From positions 9,647,001 through 9,711,000 of the forward strand of contig NZ_CP063373.1 of NCBI RefSeq assembly GCF_015160855.1: a DNA stretch of 64,000 bases, given 5' to 3'. The notes beneath the pieces were generated by a model. It was not told the origin of the DNA and searched no databases. It saw only the letters and a program-made list of their open reading frames with translations. Of the stretch, positions 24,990 to 34,196 are shown piece by piece; positions within the stretch are counted from its first letter, which is position 1; each line of letters starts with the position of its first letter. Origin of the DNA: Streptomyces ferrugineus (GTDB taxonomy: Bacteria > Actinomycetota > Actinomycetes > Streptomycetales > Streptomycetaceae). Both the position numbers and the translations under genes were made by a program.

Positions 24990-26267
24990 TCAGTTTCCCC
25001 CGCCGACGGCAGCCGCCGTGGCCCGCAGAGCGTCGGCGGTCCGGACGAGGCTTCCGTGGGTCAGCCGCCCGTCGGACTTCACGACCTGTCCTGCGACGAG
25101 GACCGTGTCCACGTTCTGCGGGTGGGCAGCGGTGACCACGGCCGCGATGGGGTCGCGGTCGGCAGTGAGGACGTTGAGGTCGTCCAGGCGGAGCAGGATG
25201 ACGTCGGCCTGCTTGCCGGGACGCAGCGAGCCGATCCGGTCGGCCAGCCCGAGGGCGGCGGCACCGTCGAGCGTGGCCATCCGCAGCACATCCTTGACGC
25301 TCAACCGTGCGGCACCATCGGTGACTTGACTGGCGATCAGCGCCGCCCGCATGAGGGAGAACATGTCGCCGGGCGTGGACGTCACAGCATCGACACCCAG
25401 GCCGGTGGTGACTCCGGCACGGCGGTAGCGGCCCGCGACGGGCCGGCCGATGCCCAGCATCGCCTCCGTGCCCGGCGTGACCGAGGCGGTGCCCCCCGAG
25501 TCGGCGATCAGCTTCAGCTCGTCGTCGTCGAGCGAGTTGCCGTGCACGTACAGCGCCTTGACGTCCAGCAGACGGTGCTCCCGCAGGATGGAGACCGGAC
25601 GCATCGCAAGGGGGCCGGCGCTGACGTGGAACGTCACGGACAGATCCAGTTCGGCCGCCAGCCGCCAGTCGTCGGTCACCACCTCGATCGGCGTGTACGA
25701 CGGACCGAGCGGGGCGAGCGCCATGGTGACCAGCGCGTCGTCGTTCCGCAGCCGCTCCGCGCGGATCCGGCGGACGTCGTCGTGGTTCCCGAAGCCGGTG
25801 AGGGGGAAGCCGTAGCCGAACACCGCGCGCAGCCCCGCCGCCTGCAAGGCATCCACGGCGGCGTCGGCATGCTCGGGGGTGTGCAGCGCGTGTGAGAAGT
25901 CCATCAGGGTGGTGATGCCGGAGTCGAGGCCCTCCAGCGCGCCGGCCAGGGTCGCGGCGTGGATGTCCTGCGGCCCGAGCCGCGGGCCGAGCCGCCCCAG
26001 GACCAGACCGAGGTAAGCGGCGAGGTCGACATCCACGGCCGCGCTGCGCAGCGCCGACTGCCACACGTGCCGGTGGGTGTCGACGAAACCGGGGAGCACG
26101 ATCCGGTCGGTGGCGTCGACGACGGTGGCGCCCTCTGCCGGGAGGTCGCGGCCTACGGCGGTGATCCGACCACCCTCGATCAGGACATCCGTCTTCGGGC
26201 GGGCGACCGGCTCGGGCTCGGTGTCGATGACGTGACCGTTGCGGAGCAGGATGCGGGTGTCGGTCAT
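24990..26267 (-). CDS. Amidohydrolase (cytosine/guanine deaminase-like, TIM barrel)
   Basis: A 425-residue metal-dependent hydrolase of the amidohydrolase superfamily. Metal ligands can be read in order: HRH in VLPGFVDTHRHVWQ (the usual HxH), His in VTFHVSAG and His in YVHGNSLDDDE, and Asp in LGVDAVTST. The C-terminal GSLRPGKQADVILLRLDDLN is typical of the SsnA/AtzA deaminase group. Probable action is deamination or dechlorination of a purine, pyrimidine or triazine-like ring. The start ATG 26267 has a weak ribosome-binding site. It diverges from the NAD(P)-binding gene across four palindromic operators. Confidence 0.87.
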   Translation of the reverse strand: MTDTRILLRNGHVIDTEPEPVARPKTDVLIEGGRITAVGRDLPAEGATVVDATDRIVLPGFVDTHRHVWQSALRSAAVDVDLAAYLGLVLGRLGPRLGPQDIHAATLAGALEGLDSGITTLMDFSHALHTPEHADAAVDALQAAGLRAVFGYGFPLTGFGNHDDVRRIRAERLRNDDALVTMALAPLGPSYTPIEVVTDDWRLAAELDLSVTFHVSAGPLAMRPVSILREHRLLDVKALYVHGNSLDDDELKLIADSGGTASVTPGTEAMLGIGRPVAGRYRRAGVTTGLGVDAVTSTPGDMFSLMRAALIASQVTDGAARLSVKDVLRMATLDGAAALGLADRIGSLRPGKQADVILLRLDDLNVLTADRDPIAAVVTAAHPQNVDTVLVAGQVVKSDGRLTHGSLVRTADALRATAAAVGGGN

Positions 26268-26346
26268 GGTGCTGCCAATCTCTTGGACTCGAGAACCGGG
26301 GCTGAACACCGACGTTGAGCCAGGTTCCTCGACGTGGCGAAGCTAA

Positions 26347-26462
26347 GCGGACTACTGTCCGCAGCAATCCAAACGTATCGGACACTTGTCCGCTACGCAT
26401 CACCATCACTTGCTAACCGGATACCTGTCCGGTACTTTTCCAGTGGGCGGACAATTGTCCGC
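26347..26462. promoter_or_regulatory. Four CGGAC-N4-GTCCG operators
   Basis: Palindromes at 26347-26362 (GCGGACTACTGTCCGC), 26378-26393 (TCGGACACTTGTCCGC), 26417-26432 (CCGGATACCTGTCCGG) and 26447-26462 (GCGGACAATTGTCCGC), spaced 30-39 bp apart. They fill the divergent promoter between the amidohydrolase and the NAD(P)-binding gene. A fifth site of the same form precedes the TetR gene (30212-30229), so that regulator is the likely binder. Confidence 0.75.
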
Positions 26463-26487
26463 TTACGTCTCAGCGGAAGGCTCCGCC

Positions 26488-27114
26488 ATGAATCTGCTCA
26501 TCCTCGGTGCGACCGGCCCCACCGGTCGCCACGTCGTCGATCTGGCCCGTCAGTCCAGCGACAGGGTCACCGTCCTGGCACGCAGGCCAGAGGCGCTGGA
26601 AGACCTGGCGCACCAGGTCACCGTGGTCGCCGGCGACGCCACCTCGCAGCACGATGTCGCGAAGGCCATGGCTGGGCAGGACGTCGTCATCTCGGCCCTG
26701 GGCAGGAGCACATCCGTGCGGGCCGACGACCTGTTCACCCGGGCCGCGGCGGCCGTGATCGGCGCCGCCAAGGAGGTGGGGGTCTCCCGCCTGGTCTGGC
26801 TGTCGTCGTTCGGCGTGGGTGACACCTTCCGGTCGGCGAGCCCCGCGCAGAAGGTCATGTACAGCACGTTCCTGCGGAACATCTACGCCAACAAGGAGAT
26901 CTCCGAGAAGGCGATCCGCGCCAGCGGCCTGGACTGGACGCTGGTCTACCCGACCATGCTGACCAAGGGCCCCGCCAAGGGCACCTATCTCGTGGGCGAG
27001 CGTCTCCCGATGAAAGGCAACCCGACGATCAGCCGCGCGGACGTCGCCGACTTCCTGTACAAGGCGGCCCACAGCCCCGAGTGGATCCACCGCGACGCCG
27101 TCATCACGGACTGA
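26488..27114 (+). CDS. NAD(P)-binding protein, NmrA/SDR-like (copy 1)
   Basis: A 208-residue atypical short-chain dehydrogenase. The nucleotide loop LILGATGPTGRHVVDLA is at residues 3-19; SRLVWLSSFGVGDTF and LDWTLVYPTML follow. The catalytic Tyr of classical SDRs is not in a YxxxK arrangement, as in NmrA-like sensors and NAD(P)H-binding reductases. The start is ATG 26488, after GGAAGG. It is closely similar to the protein at 34197-34823. Expression is probably controlled by the four upstream operators. Confidence 0.88.
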   Translation: MNLLILGATGPTGRHVVDLARQSSDRVTVLARRPEALEDLAHQVTVVAGDATSQHDVAKAMAGQDVVISALGRSTSVRADDLFTRAAAAVIGAAKEVGVSRLVWLSSFGVGDTFRSASPAQKVMYSTFLRNIYANKEISEKAIRASGLDWTLVYPTMLTKGPAKGTYLVGERLPMKGNPTISRADVADFLYKAAHSPEWIHRDAVITD

Positions 27115-27178
27115 CCAGCCCTGACGCCCCGCCGCGCACGCCTTCCCGCCCCGCGGCCGACTCCCGAACGGACCGACC

Positions 27179-28051
27179 ATGAGTCCTGACTCCCCCGCCT
27201 CCCACGACTTCCTGCTCGGCGGCGACCTGCCGATCAAACGCATCGGCTTCGGAGCCATGCGGCTGTCCGCCAACGGCTTCACCGGCCCGGCCCGCGACCC
27301 CGAAACCGGTCGCGCCGTCCTGCGCCGCGCCATCGAACTCGGCGTCAACCACATCGACACCGCCTCGTTCTACCGCAGCAACGACGGCACCGTCAGCGCC
27401 AACGCCCTGATCCGCGAGGCCCTCCACCCCTACCCGGACGCCTTGGTTCTCGCCACCAAGGTCGGCCCGTGGGACACCCCCGACGGCGGGCTGCGGCAGA
27501 CCGACGACCCGGCCGCCCTGCGGCCGATGATCGAGGCGAACCTCGAAACCCTTGACGTGGACCGCCTCGACCTCGTCTACCTGCGCGTCGGCGCGATGGA
27601 ACCGCCCCACGGCCAGTCCATCGCCGCGCAGTTCGAAACGCTCTCCGCGATGCGCGAGGAGGGCTTGATCCGCCACCTCGGCCTCAGCAACGTCGACACC
27701 GGCCACCTGGCCGAAGCCCGCGCGGTCGCGCCCGTCGCCGCCGTGCAGAACCACTTCCACGCCGGCAAGCGCGACGACGCCGAGCTCCTGACTGCCTGTG
27801 TGGAAGCCGGCATCGCCTTCGTACCGTTCTTCCCCCTCGGTGGCGGCTCCAGCGACCTCTCCGCGGACCGCCTGGCCAAGGTCGCGGAACGGCATGGCGC
27901 CACGGTCCCCCAGATCGCCCTGGCCTGGCTGCTCGCCTCCGCCCCCGTCACCCTCGCCATCCCCGGCACCGGGTCCCCGACCCACCTGGCGGAGAACATA
28001 GCCGCCGGGTCGATCACCCTCACACCGGAGGACCTCGCCGACCTTGCATGA
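27179..28051 (+). CDS. Aldo/keto reductase
   Basis: A 290-residue NADPH-dependent reductase with a TIM barrel. Family features: GFGAMRLSANGF at the start, the Asp-Tyr-Lys-His set in HIDTASFY, LATKVG and a position where the usual His is replaced (VYLRVGAMEPP), then GLSNVD, AVQNHFHAG and the C-terminal IPGTGSPTHLAENIAA. It lies 64 bases after the NAD(P)-binding gene and is probably in the same operon. The substrate is unknown. Confidence 0.9.
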   Translation: MSPDSPASHDFLLGGDLPIKRIGFGAMRLSANGFTGPARDPETGRAVLRRAIELGVNHIDTASFYRSNDGTVSANALIREALHPYPDALVLATKVGPWDTPDGGLRQTDDPAALRPMIEANLETLDVDRLDLVYLRVGAMEPPHGQSIAAQFETLSAMREEGLIRHLGLSNVDTGHLAEARAVAPVAAVQNHFHAGKRDDAELLTACVEAGIAFVPFFPLGGGSSDLSADRLAKVAERHGATVPQIALAWLLASAPVTLAIPGTGSPTHLAENIAAGSITLTPEDLADLA

Positions 28052-28117
28052 CGCGGGGACCACTCCGCTCCACCGGGCAGCCGCCCGCGCGGCCTGCCGG
28101 CCTTCAGAAAGGCACAC

Positions 28118-29554
28118 ATGAGCCCGACCAGCTCTACCCCCACATCCCCCGCATCCCCCACCTACGACGACTTCACGGCCGGCTTCCGAGGTGCCGTCCT
28201 GCGCGCCGGAGACGGCGGCTTCGACGAGGCCAGGGTCGTCTTCAATGGCCGTACCGCCGACACACCTCCCGCGCTGATCGCCCGCTGTGCCGACGAGGAC
28301 GATGTGGCCGCCGCTCTGCGGTACGCATCCGCACGGGATCTGCCCATCGCCGTGCGCGGCGGCGGCCACGGCGCCGACGGCTATGCCATGCCGGGCGGTG
28401 CCCTCGTCCTGGATCTGTCCGGCATGCGCGAGATCACCGTCGATCCGCAGACCCGTACCGTGCGCGCCCAGGCCGGTGTCGTACTCGGCGAACTGGACGC
28501 GGCCGCGCAGGAGCACGGCCTGGTGGTGCCGTCCGGCACCGTCACCACGACCGGCATCGCCGGGCTGACCCTCGGCGGCGGAATCGGCCACCTGATGCGC
28601 CGGTTCGGAGCCACCGTCGACAACCTGACCGGCTGCGAGATGATCACCGTCGACGGCCGGAAGGTCCGCGCGGACGCGAAGGAGAACCCGGATCTGTTCT
28701 GGGCCCTGCGCGGAGGCGGCGGCAACTTCGGCGTCGTCACCGCCTTCGAGTACCGCGCCCACCTCATGGGTCCCGGCGTCGTCTCCGGGCAGATCTTCTA
28801 CCCCGGCGACCAGGCCGCCGCCGTACTGTCGAAGCTGCACGCCTTCATGGCCGACGCGCCCCGCGAACTCGGCCTGGGCACCACGCTCACCGTCGCCCTG
28901 CCCCTCCCCGGACTTCCGGAGGAGACGCACGGCAAGCCGATCCTGATCCTCATCCCGTGCTACACCGGGCCGGTACAGAACGCCGAGGACATCATCGGGC
29001 GGCTCTCCACGCTCGGCGCGCCCGTCGTCAACACGGTGGGGCCCACCACCTGGCTCAAGACGAACAGCATGCTGGACGCGATCGTCCCCTACGGCCATCG
29101 CACGGCGGTACGGGGCGGCTACCTCGCCACGCTCAGCGAAGCCGTGGTCGGCACACTGATCGAGCGTCTTGCCGACGTGCCGGACACCCCGGGCACGATG
29201 AGCACGATCAACGTCTGGTCGCTGGGCGGTGCGATCTCCGAGGACGTCAACGAGGACGACATGGCCTTCTCGCGCACCGGGGCGTCCTGGCTGTGGGAGT
29301 GCGCGCCGGTGTGGACGGAGCGGGACCAGGACGCACGGTTCGACGCATGGGCCGACGCGACGACGTCCGCCCTACGCCCCTACACGCTTCCCAACGCCTA
29401 CACCAACCTCACCGAGGACCAGGGCGAGGCGTGGCGCCGTGGCGTGTTCGGCAGCGAGGCCAAGTACCGGCGGCTCGCCGAGGTCAAGGCCGTATGGGAT
29501 CCGCGGAACCTGCTCCGCCACAACAAGAACATCGCTCCCGCCACCGGCGAGTAG
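28118..29554 (+). CDS. FAD-binding oxidoreductase, berberine-bridge (BBE) type
   Basis: A 478-residue flavoprotein. The PCMH-type FAD domain includes VRGGGHGADGYAMPGGALVL with flavin-linking His84; the position where bicovalent enzymes carry Cys reads TTTGIAGLTLGGG, so attachment is probably through His only. The BBE domain at the C-terminus is visible (NAYTNL near the end, RRLAEVKAVWDPRNLLRHNK). It likely oxidises a small alcohol, sugar or aromatic compound. It follows the aldo/keto reductase by 66 bases. Confidence 0.9.
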   Translation: MSPTSSTPTSPASPTYDDFTAGFRGAVLRAGDGGFDEARVVFNGRTADTPPALIARCADEDDVAAALRYASARDLPIAVRGGGHGADGYAMPGGALVLDLSGMREITVDPQTRTVRAQAGVVLGELDAAAQEHGLVVPSGTVTTTGIAGLTLGGGIGHLMRRFGATVDNLTGCEMITVDGRKVRADAKENPDLFWALRGGGGNFGVVTAFEYRAHLMGPGVVSGQIFYPGDQAAAVLSKLHAFMADAPRELGLGTTLTVALPLPGLPEETHGKPILILIPCYTGPVQNAEDIIGRLSTLGAPVVNTVGPTTWLKTNSMLDAIVPYGHRTAVRGGYLATLSEAVVGTLIERLADVPDTPGTMSTINVWSLGGAISEDVNEDDMAFSRTGASWLWECAPVWTERDQDARFDAWADATTSALRPYTLPNAYTNLTEDQGEAWRRGVFGSEAKYRRLAEVKAVWDPRNLLRHNKNIAPATGE

Positions 29555-29608
29555 CGCCCTTGCGTGGCCGGGCCGCTGGTCGGCCCGGCCATGTGGTCGT
29601 TCCGCCGG

Positions 29609-30190
29609 TCATCCCCGTCCGGGCGCCCCCGCGCACAGCCCGTCCATGACGATGTCCAGGAGCCGGGCACTCTGGGTCTGCCAGTCCCCTCCGGCGTCGA
29701 TCTGCCAGATGCCCGCGACGGCCAGGATGAAGTCGCCGGACGTCAGATCCGGGCGGAGGGTGCCGGCCTCGTGGTTGGCCGCGAGCAGCGCTTCGATCGC
29801 CTTGACCACCAGCGCGTATCCCGGTTGGGCCGGGCCGTCCGTCGTACCGACGATCTGCCTCATCGCATCCGACAGGCCGGCCTTGGCGACGGCGAAGCGG
29901 GCGAGCTGGTCCATCCATTCACGCAGGGCCTGATCAGGTGTCCGGGTGTCGAGCAGCTCCGTCGCGGCGTCGGCGAGCTGCTGCGCCTCGTGGCGGTAGA
30001 CCTCCAGGACGAGCGCTTCACGGTTGGGGAAGTTGCGATAGAACGTCCCTTGTCCCACCCCCGCCTTCTTGGCGATCAGGCTCAGCGGGACATCCACCGC
30101 ACGCGTCAACTCGGCCAGCGCCACCTCGAGGATGCGCTCCCGATTGCGCTGTGCGTCCGACCGCTGGGGCCCGTCGCTCTTTGGTTCCAC
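29609..30190 (-). CDS. TetR/AcrR family regulator
   Basis: A repressor of about 193 residues. The N-terminal HTH is at about residues 10-55 (RERILEVALAELTRAVDVPL, then SLIAKKAGVGQGTFYRNFPNREAL). GTG 30190 is preferred because it follows a purine-rich GGGAAAGGGGG and leaves the operator at 30212-30229 upstream; an ATG at 30241 would place the operator inside the coding region. The gene converges on the BBE oxidoreductase and probably controls itself and the 26.3-29.6 kb operon through CGGAC-N4-GTCCG sites. Confidence 0.88.
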   Translation of the reverse strand: MEPKSDGPQRSDAQRNRERILEVALAELTRAVDVPLSLIAKKAGVGQGTFYRNFPNREALVLEVYRHEAQQLADAATELLDTRTPDQALREWMDQLARFAVAKAGLSDAMRQIVGTTDGPAQPGYALVVKAIEALLAANHEAGTLRPDLTSGDFILAVAGIWQIDAGGDWQTQSARLLDIVMDGLCAGAPGRG

Positions 30191-30211
30191 TCCCGCCCCC
30201 TTTCCCGAGGT

Positions 30212-30229
30212 AACGGACACCCGTCCGTT
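30212..30229. promoter_or_regulatory. TetR self-operator
   Basis: AACGGACACCCGTCCGTT has the same CGGAC-N4-GTCCG symmetry as the four sites at 26347-26462, and lies just upstream of the probable TetR start codon. Confidence 0.7.
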
Positions 30230-30281
30230 TAGCTCCACCATAGCGCCACCACAACGGAGGCGAGCAGCATCCCACTGCCGT

Positions 30282-30947
30282 TCAGCTCTTGGGCCGGGCG
30301 AGTCCGAGGTCGTAGGCGAAGATCACGGCCTGGATGCGGTCGCGGGCACCGATCTTGGCCAGGATGCTTCGGACATGGCTCTTGACGGTGGACTCGGCCA
30401 CCACGAAGTGGGCGGCGATCTCACCGTTGGTCCAGCCCTTGCCGATGGCCACGAGAATCTCGCGCTCCCGGTCGGTGAGAGCCTTCAGCCTCGCTTCCTG
30501 GACCGGGACATCGACGGGTTGCGGGACGTGCTGGGCGTATTCGTCGAGGAGGCGGCGGGTGAGTGCGGGAGCGATCACGGCGTCGCCAGCGGCGACGGCC
30601 CGAATACCGGCGAGGAGTTCCTCGGCACGCACGTCCTTCAACAGGAATCCGCTTGCCCCTGCCCGGAGAGCGGCGTGCACGTACTCGTCGAGGTCGAAGG
30701 TCGTCAGCACGAGAATGCGGGACCGGCCGCCCGCGGCGACGATGCGACGGGTGGCCTCGATGCCGTCCATGCCCGGCATGCGGACGTCCATGAGCACGAC
30801 GTCGGGGCGCAGTTCCGCCGCGAGGCGGACGGCTTCGCCGCCATGTGCGGCCTCGCCGAGCACGGTGGTCTCGGGGGCCGATTCCAGCAGGAGGCGGAAG
30901 GCGTAGCGCTGGAGCGGCTGGTCGTCCACGATGAGCACGGTGGTCAT
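30282..30947 (-). CDS. NarL/LuxR-type response regulator
   Basis: A 221-residue two-component regulator. The receiver domain holds the phospho-acceptor Asp in PDVVLMDVRMPGMDGIEA and Lys in FLLKDV; the C-terminal LuxR HTH reads LTDREREILVAIGKGWTNGE and continues AAHFVVAESTVKSHVRSIL. Its ATG overlaps the stop codon of the histidine kinase. It is the last gene of a four-gene ABC-transporter and two-component cluster (ATPase, permease, kinase, regulator). Confidence 0.95.
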   Translation of the reverse strand: MTTVLIVDDQPLQRYAFRLLLESAPETTVLGEAAHGGEAVRLAAELRPDVVLMDVRMPGMDGIEATRRIVAAGGRSRILVLTTFDLDEYVHAALRAGASGFLLKDVRAEELLAGIRAVAAGDAVIAPALTRRLLDEYAQHVPQPVDVPVQEARLKALTDREREILVAIGKGWTNGEIAAHFVVAESTVKSHVRSILAKIGARDRIQAVIFAYDLGLARPKS

Positions 30948-32233
30948 CGGTCACCGCCCTGGGGAGTGAGGTCGAGGGTGACGTCCACGCGCCAGCCTCC
31001 GTGGGCCGCGGGTCCGGCGGTGACGATCCCGCCGTAGAGTGCCGCTCGTTCACGCATGCCCACCAGGCCGTGTCCTTCCTCGTCGGGTGGTTCGGTCGGG
31101 CCCGGCGGGCCGGTGTCCTGGACCCGGATCTCCAGCCGGGTGTCCTCGACGACGAGCGACAGGTTCACCCGGGTGCCGGCACCGGCGTGCTTGAGGGTGT
31201 TGGTGAGGGCTTCCTGGACGATGCGATACGCCGTCAGCTGCACCCCTGAGTCCAGGGTGTCCATGTCTCCGGCAGTGCGGTAGACGACCTCCGGGCCGGC
31301 GGCTCGCACACCGGCACACAACGTCTCGATGTCCATGATGCCGGGCTGAGGGCTGAGCAGCGGCCCGGACGACGGGTCGTCCTCGTCCGCCGCCTCACGC
31401 AGCACGCCGAGCACCCTGCGCAGCTCACCAAGTGCCTGGCGGCCGGTGTCGCCGATCAGGTTCAGGGTTTCCTTGCCGCGTTCCGGAGCCGCGTCCGTGG
31501 CGTACGCACCGGCGTCGGCGAGGCTGATGATGACGGCCAGGTTGTGTCCGACAATGTCGTGCATCTCCCGCGCCACCCGGGCCCGTTCGGTGGCGGTCGC
31601 CAGCCTGCTGCGCTGGTCACGCTCGATCTCCAACCGTGCCGCCCGCTCCCGCAGCCCGGTGAGCTGGGCCCGGCGAAACCTGATCACCAGGCCGAGCGCA
31701 AGGGCCGCGGTCGCCGTGCTCAGGAGGAAGAACAGCGCGTCCCAGACAGACACGGCCGGAGATACCCGCAGTGCGACCAGCACCATCGCGCCCGCCATGA
31801 CAGCACCGGCCCACGGCAGCTGCGGAAGCCTTCCGTGCAGGGCCAGGCTGTACAGAGCGACAAGGAGGGCGACGTCCGCGCGTAGTACGGCACCCAGTGA
31901 CCACTGGAGCAGGAATACGGCCGCGATGACGCCGAAGGCCACCAGCGGTTTCCGCCGCCGCCACAGCAGGGGCAGCACCAGCCCGGCCTGCAGCGCCAGC
32001 GTCGCCGCCAGAGGCAGCTCGGTGAGCTTCAGACGCAGCCTGGGCGGACCGTCCGCCTTGCCCTCGGGCAGCAGATCCGGCAGGCAGAACATCACGACGG
32101 CCACCACGACCACCAGAGTGTCCAGCACCCATGGACGGGCGCGGTCAGCCTGCCGCAACCGCTGGCCGCCGCGGTTCAGCCGGGCGACCAGAGGTCCCAT
32201 ACTGCCGGTGTCGTCGATGCTCACGGAGGTCAC
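30944..32233 (-). CDS. Sensor histidine kinase (HisKA_3)
   Basis: A 429-residue membrane kinase. About five hydrophobic segments cover residues 25-190. The phospho-acceptor His is in ARVAREMHDIVGHNLAVIIS, and the HATPase region has EALTNTLKHAGAG and GHGLVGMRERAALYGG. It signals to the overlapping response regulator. The signal is unknown; kinases of this type next to ABC-2 exporters often sense membrane-active agents. Confidence 0.94.
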   Translation of the reverse strand: MTSVSIDDTGSMGPLVARLNRGGQRLRQADRARPWVLDTLVVVVAVVMFCLPDLLPEGKADGPPRLRLKLTELPLAATLALQAGLVLPLLWRRRKPLVAFGVIAAVFLLQWSLGAVLRADVALLVALYSLALHGRLPQLPWAGAVMAGAMVLVALRVSPAVSVWDALFFLLSTATAALALGLVIRFRRAQLTGLRERAARLEIERDQRSRLATATERARVAREMHDIVGHNLAVIISLADAGAYATDAAPERGKETLNLIGDTGRQALGELRRVLGVLREAADEDDPSSGPLLSPQPGIMDIETLCAGVRAAGPEVVYRTAGDMDTLDSGVQLTAYRIVQEALTNTLKHAGAGTRVNLSLVVEDTRLEIRVQDTGPPGPTEPPDEEGHGLVGMRERAALYGGIVTAGPAAHGGWRVDVTLDLTPQGGDR

Positions 32234-32252
32234 CTGTCTGTGGCCTGGGCGG

Positions 32253-33086
32253 TCAGACGTCGTTGCGCTTGAGCCGGTACGCCGCGCCTGCCAGTACGAG
32301 GACCGTCCAGCCGAGGAACACCGCCAGGCCGGCCCCGGGGGACAGGGTGGAGGCGTCGTGCGTCAGCGCGAACATGGACTCGCCCGCCGTGCTCGGCAGG
32401 TAGGGGCTGACGTTGTCCTCCCAGGAGTTGGGCAGGAGCGAGGTCAGACCGGGAACCAGGATCAGCGCGCCGACCAGCACCGAAATACCGCCCGCCACCG
32501 ACCGCAGCAGCGCGCCCAGGCCCGCACCGATCACCCCGATCAGGCCCAGGTAGAGCCCCGCCCCCAGCAGGCTCCTTGCGACACCCGCGTCCGACAGGCT
32601 CTGGGCCGCCTCGGTGCCAGAGAGGAACTCGTTGCCGACCAGGTAGGCCACGAACGCGCCGACCGTGCCGACAAGCAGCGCCACCAACCCGAACAACGCC
32701 GTCTTGGACCACAGCACCGGCAGTCGGCGCGGCACCGCCGCCAACGTCGAGCGGATCATGCCGGTCGAGTACTCGCCCGCCGTCACCAGCACACCCAGGA
32801 CGCCGAGGGCCAACTGCGCGAAGGGCACACCGAACAGCGACAGGTCCACGGCCGTGGAGCGATCGAAGTCCTCGTCCAGACCGCCGGACTCGAACTGCCA
32901 GGCAGCGATCAGCCCGAACGCCAGCAGGAACAGCAGGCCCAAGGTCAGCGTGATCCACGTCGAGCGCAGGGACCACAGCTTGGCCCACTCCGAGCGCAGC
33001 ACGCGCCATCCGGTCACCTTGTAGCGGGGGCGGGACGGAGCGGCCGACTCCTGCTGGGGCTCGACGGTCGTAGTGAGGGAACTCAT
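32253..33086 (-). CDS. ABC-2 type transporter permease
   Basis: A 277-residue integral membrane protein with six hydrophobic segments. A long cytoplasmic N-terminus carries RVLRSEWAKLWSLRSTWITL, a typical ABC-2 permease entry sequence, and GEYSTGMIRSTLAAVPRR lies between segments two and three. It starts at ATG 33086 in a 4-base overlap with the ATPase gene. Together they form an exporter, possibly for drugs or peptides. Confidence 0.92.
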   Translation of the reverse strand: MSSLTTTVEPQQESAAPSRPRYKVTGWRVLRSEWAKLWSLRSTWITLTLGLLFLLAFGLIAAWQFESGGLDEDFDRSTAVDLSLFGVPFAQLALGVLGVLVTAGEYSTGMIRSTLAAVPRRLPVLWSKTALFGLVALLVGTVGAFVAYLVGNEFLSGTEAAQSLSDAGVARSLLGAGLYLGLIGVIGAGLGALLRSVAGGISVLVGALILVPGLTSLLPNSWEDNVSPYLPSTAGESMFALTHDASTLSPGAGLAVFLGWTVLVLAGAAYRLKRNDV

Positions 33087-34021
33087 GCCACCCTCCCGAG
33101 GGTGTCGATTGCGGTCGTGGTGCCGTGGTACTCCACCGCATCCCTGGTCAGATCCATGAACGCCTCTTCCAACGACACCGTTCGCGCGCTCAGTCCGAAC
33201 AGCGGGATTCCGTGCTCCGCCGCCTTCAGCCCGATCTCGCGGGTGGTGAGCCCTGTGACGTGCAGTTCCTCGGAGCCGACCTGGCCGGTGATGTCGACGC
33301 CCGGACCCGCCAGGACGTCCCGCAGCCGCGCCGGATCCTCGGTCGCCACCTTCACCGTGTCGCCGCCCGCCTGGCGAACCAGCTCCTGCACGGTCGTGTC
33401 GGCCAGCAGCCGTCCGCGCCCCACGATGATCAGATGGTCCGCCACCAGCGCCATCTCGCTCATCAGATGGGAGGAGACGAACACCGTCCGCCCCTCCGCC
33501 GCGAGCGACGTCAGCAGGTTGCGGATCCACAGCACACCCTCCGGATCGAGGCCGTTGACCGGCTCGTCCAGCATCACCGTCTGCGGATCGCCAAGCAGTG
33601 CCGCCGCGATGCCGAGCCGCTGCCCCATCCCGAGGGAGAAGGCTCCGGCCCGCCGCTTCGCCACACTGCCAAGACCGGCGAGGTCGATGACCTCGTCGAC
33701 GCGGCTGCGCGGGATGCCGTGCGTCAGCGCGAGCGCGTTGAGGTGGTTGAATGCCGAGCGACCCGGGTGGATCGACTTCGCCTCCAGCAGCGCGCCGACC
33801 TCCTGGAGCGGAGCCCGGTGCTCGGCATAGTGACGGCCGTTCACCGTCACGGAGCCGCTCGTCGGGGCGTCCAGTCCGACGATCATGCGCATCGTGGTGG
33901 ACTTCCCCGCGCCGTTCGGTCCCAGGAAGCCTGTCACGGTGCCCGGCTTCACGGTGAAGTCCAGCCGGTCCACCGCGGTCTTCTCCCCGTACCTCTTGGT
34001 CAGTACCTGTGCCTCGATCAT
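33083..34021 (-). CDS. ABC transporter ATP-binding protein
   Basis: A 312-residue ATPase. Walker A is GPNGAGKST, the signature is FSLGMGQRL and Walker B is TVMLDEPVNGLDPEG, all in the first 170 residues; a C-terminal regulatory part follows. ATG 34021 is preceded by GGGAAGG. The permease overlaps by four bases. A GTACC-type palindrome lies 110 bases upstream. Confidence 0.94.
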   Translation of the reverse strand: MIEAQVLTKRYGEKTAVDRLDFTVKPGTVTGFLGPNGAGKSTTMRMIVGLDAPTSGSVTVNGRHYAEHRAPLQEVGALLEAKSIHPGRSAFNHLNALALTHGIPRSRVDEVIDLAGLGSVAKRRAGAFSLGMGQRLGIAAALLGDPQTVMLDEPVNGLDPEGVLWIRNLLTSLAAEGRTVFVSSHLMSEMALVADHLIIVGRGRLLADTTVQELVRQAGGDTVKVATEDPARLRDVLAGPGVDITGQVGSEELHVTGLTTREIGLKAAEHGIPLFGLSARTVSLEEAFMDLTRDAVEYHGTTTAIDTLGRVA

Positions 34022-34130
34022 CAGCGTGCCTTCCCTCGGCCTCGGGCGCTTGTCGGGCGCCTCACCAGCAACGTTAGGAACGAGCGGCCTCGATCCCTTC
34101 CCCCCGCGGGCTGGTCCGCGGGCGTGGGCC

Positions 34131-34146
34131 TCGTACCGGGGTACGA
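34131..34146. promoter_or_regulatory. Palindrome upstream of ABC operon
   Basis: TCGTACC-GG-GGTACGA, 7+7 bp with a 2-base centre, is 110 bases before the ATPase start codon. It shares the GTACC/GGTAC half-site with the 22-bp palindrome before the MMPL transporter gene (39952-39973), and each transporter has its own two-component pair. It could be a response regulator site. Confidence 0.5.
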
Positions 34147-34196
34147 GACCGGTATCCGACTTCGGCCTTTCAAAGGAGGGGGGAGTCGCCACGCCG

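Noticed and set aside
31446..33830. A 794-codon open frame on the plus strand
   Set aside because: It lies opposite the clear histidine kinase and ABC permease genes. It is Ser/Arg/Pro-rich with no domain, as antisense frames in GC-rich DNA often are.
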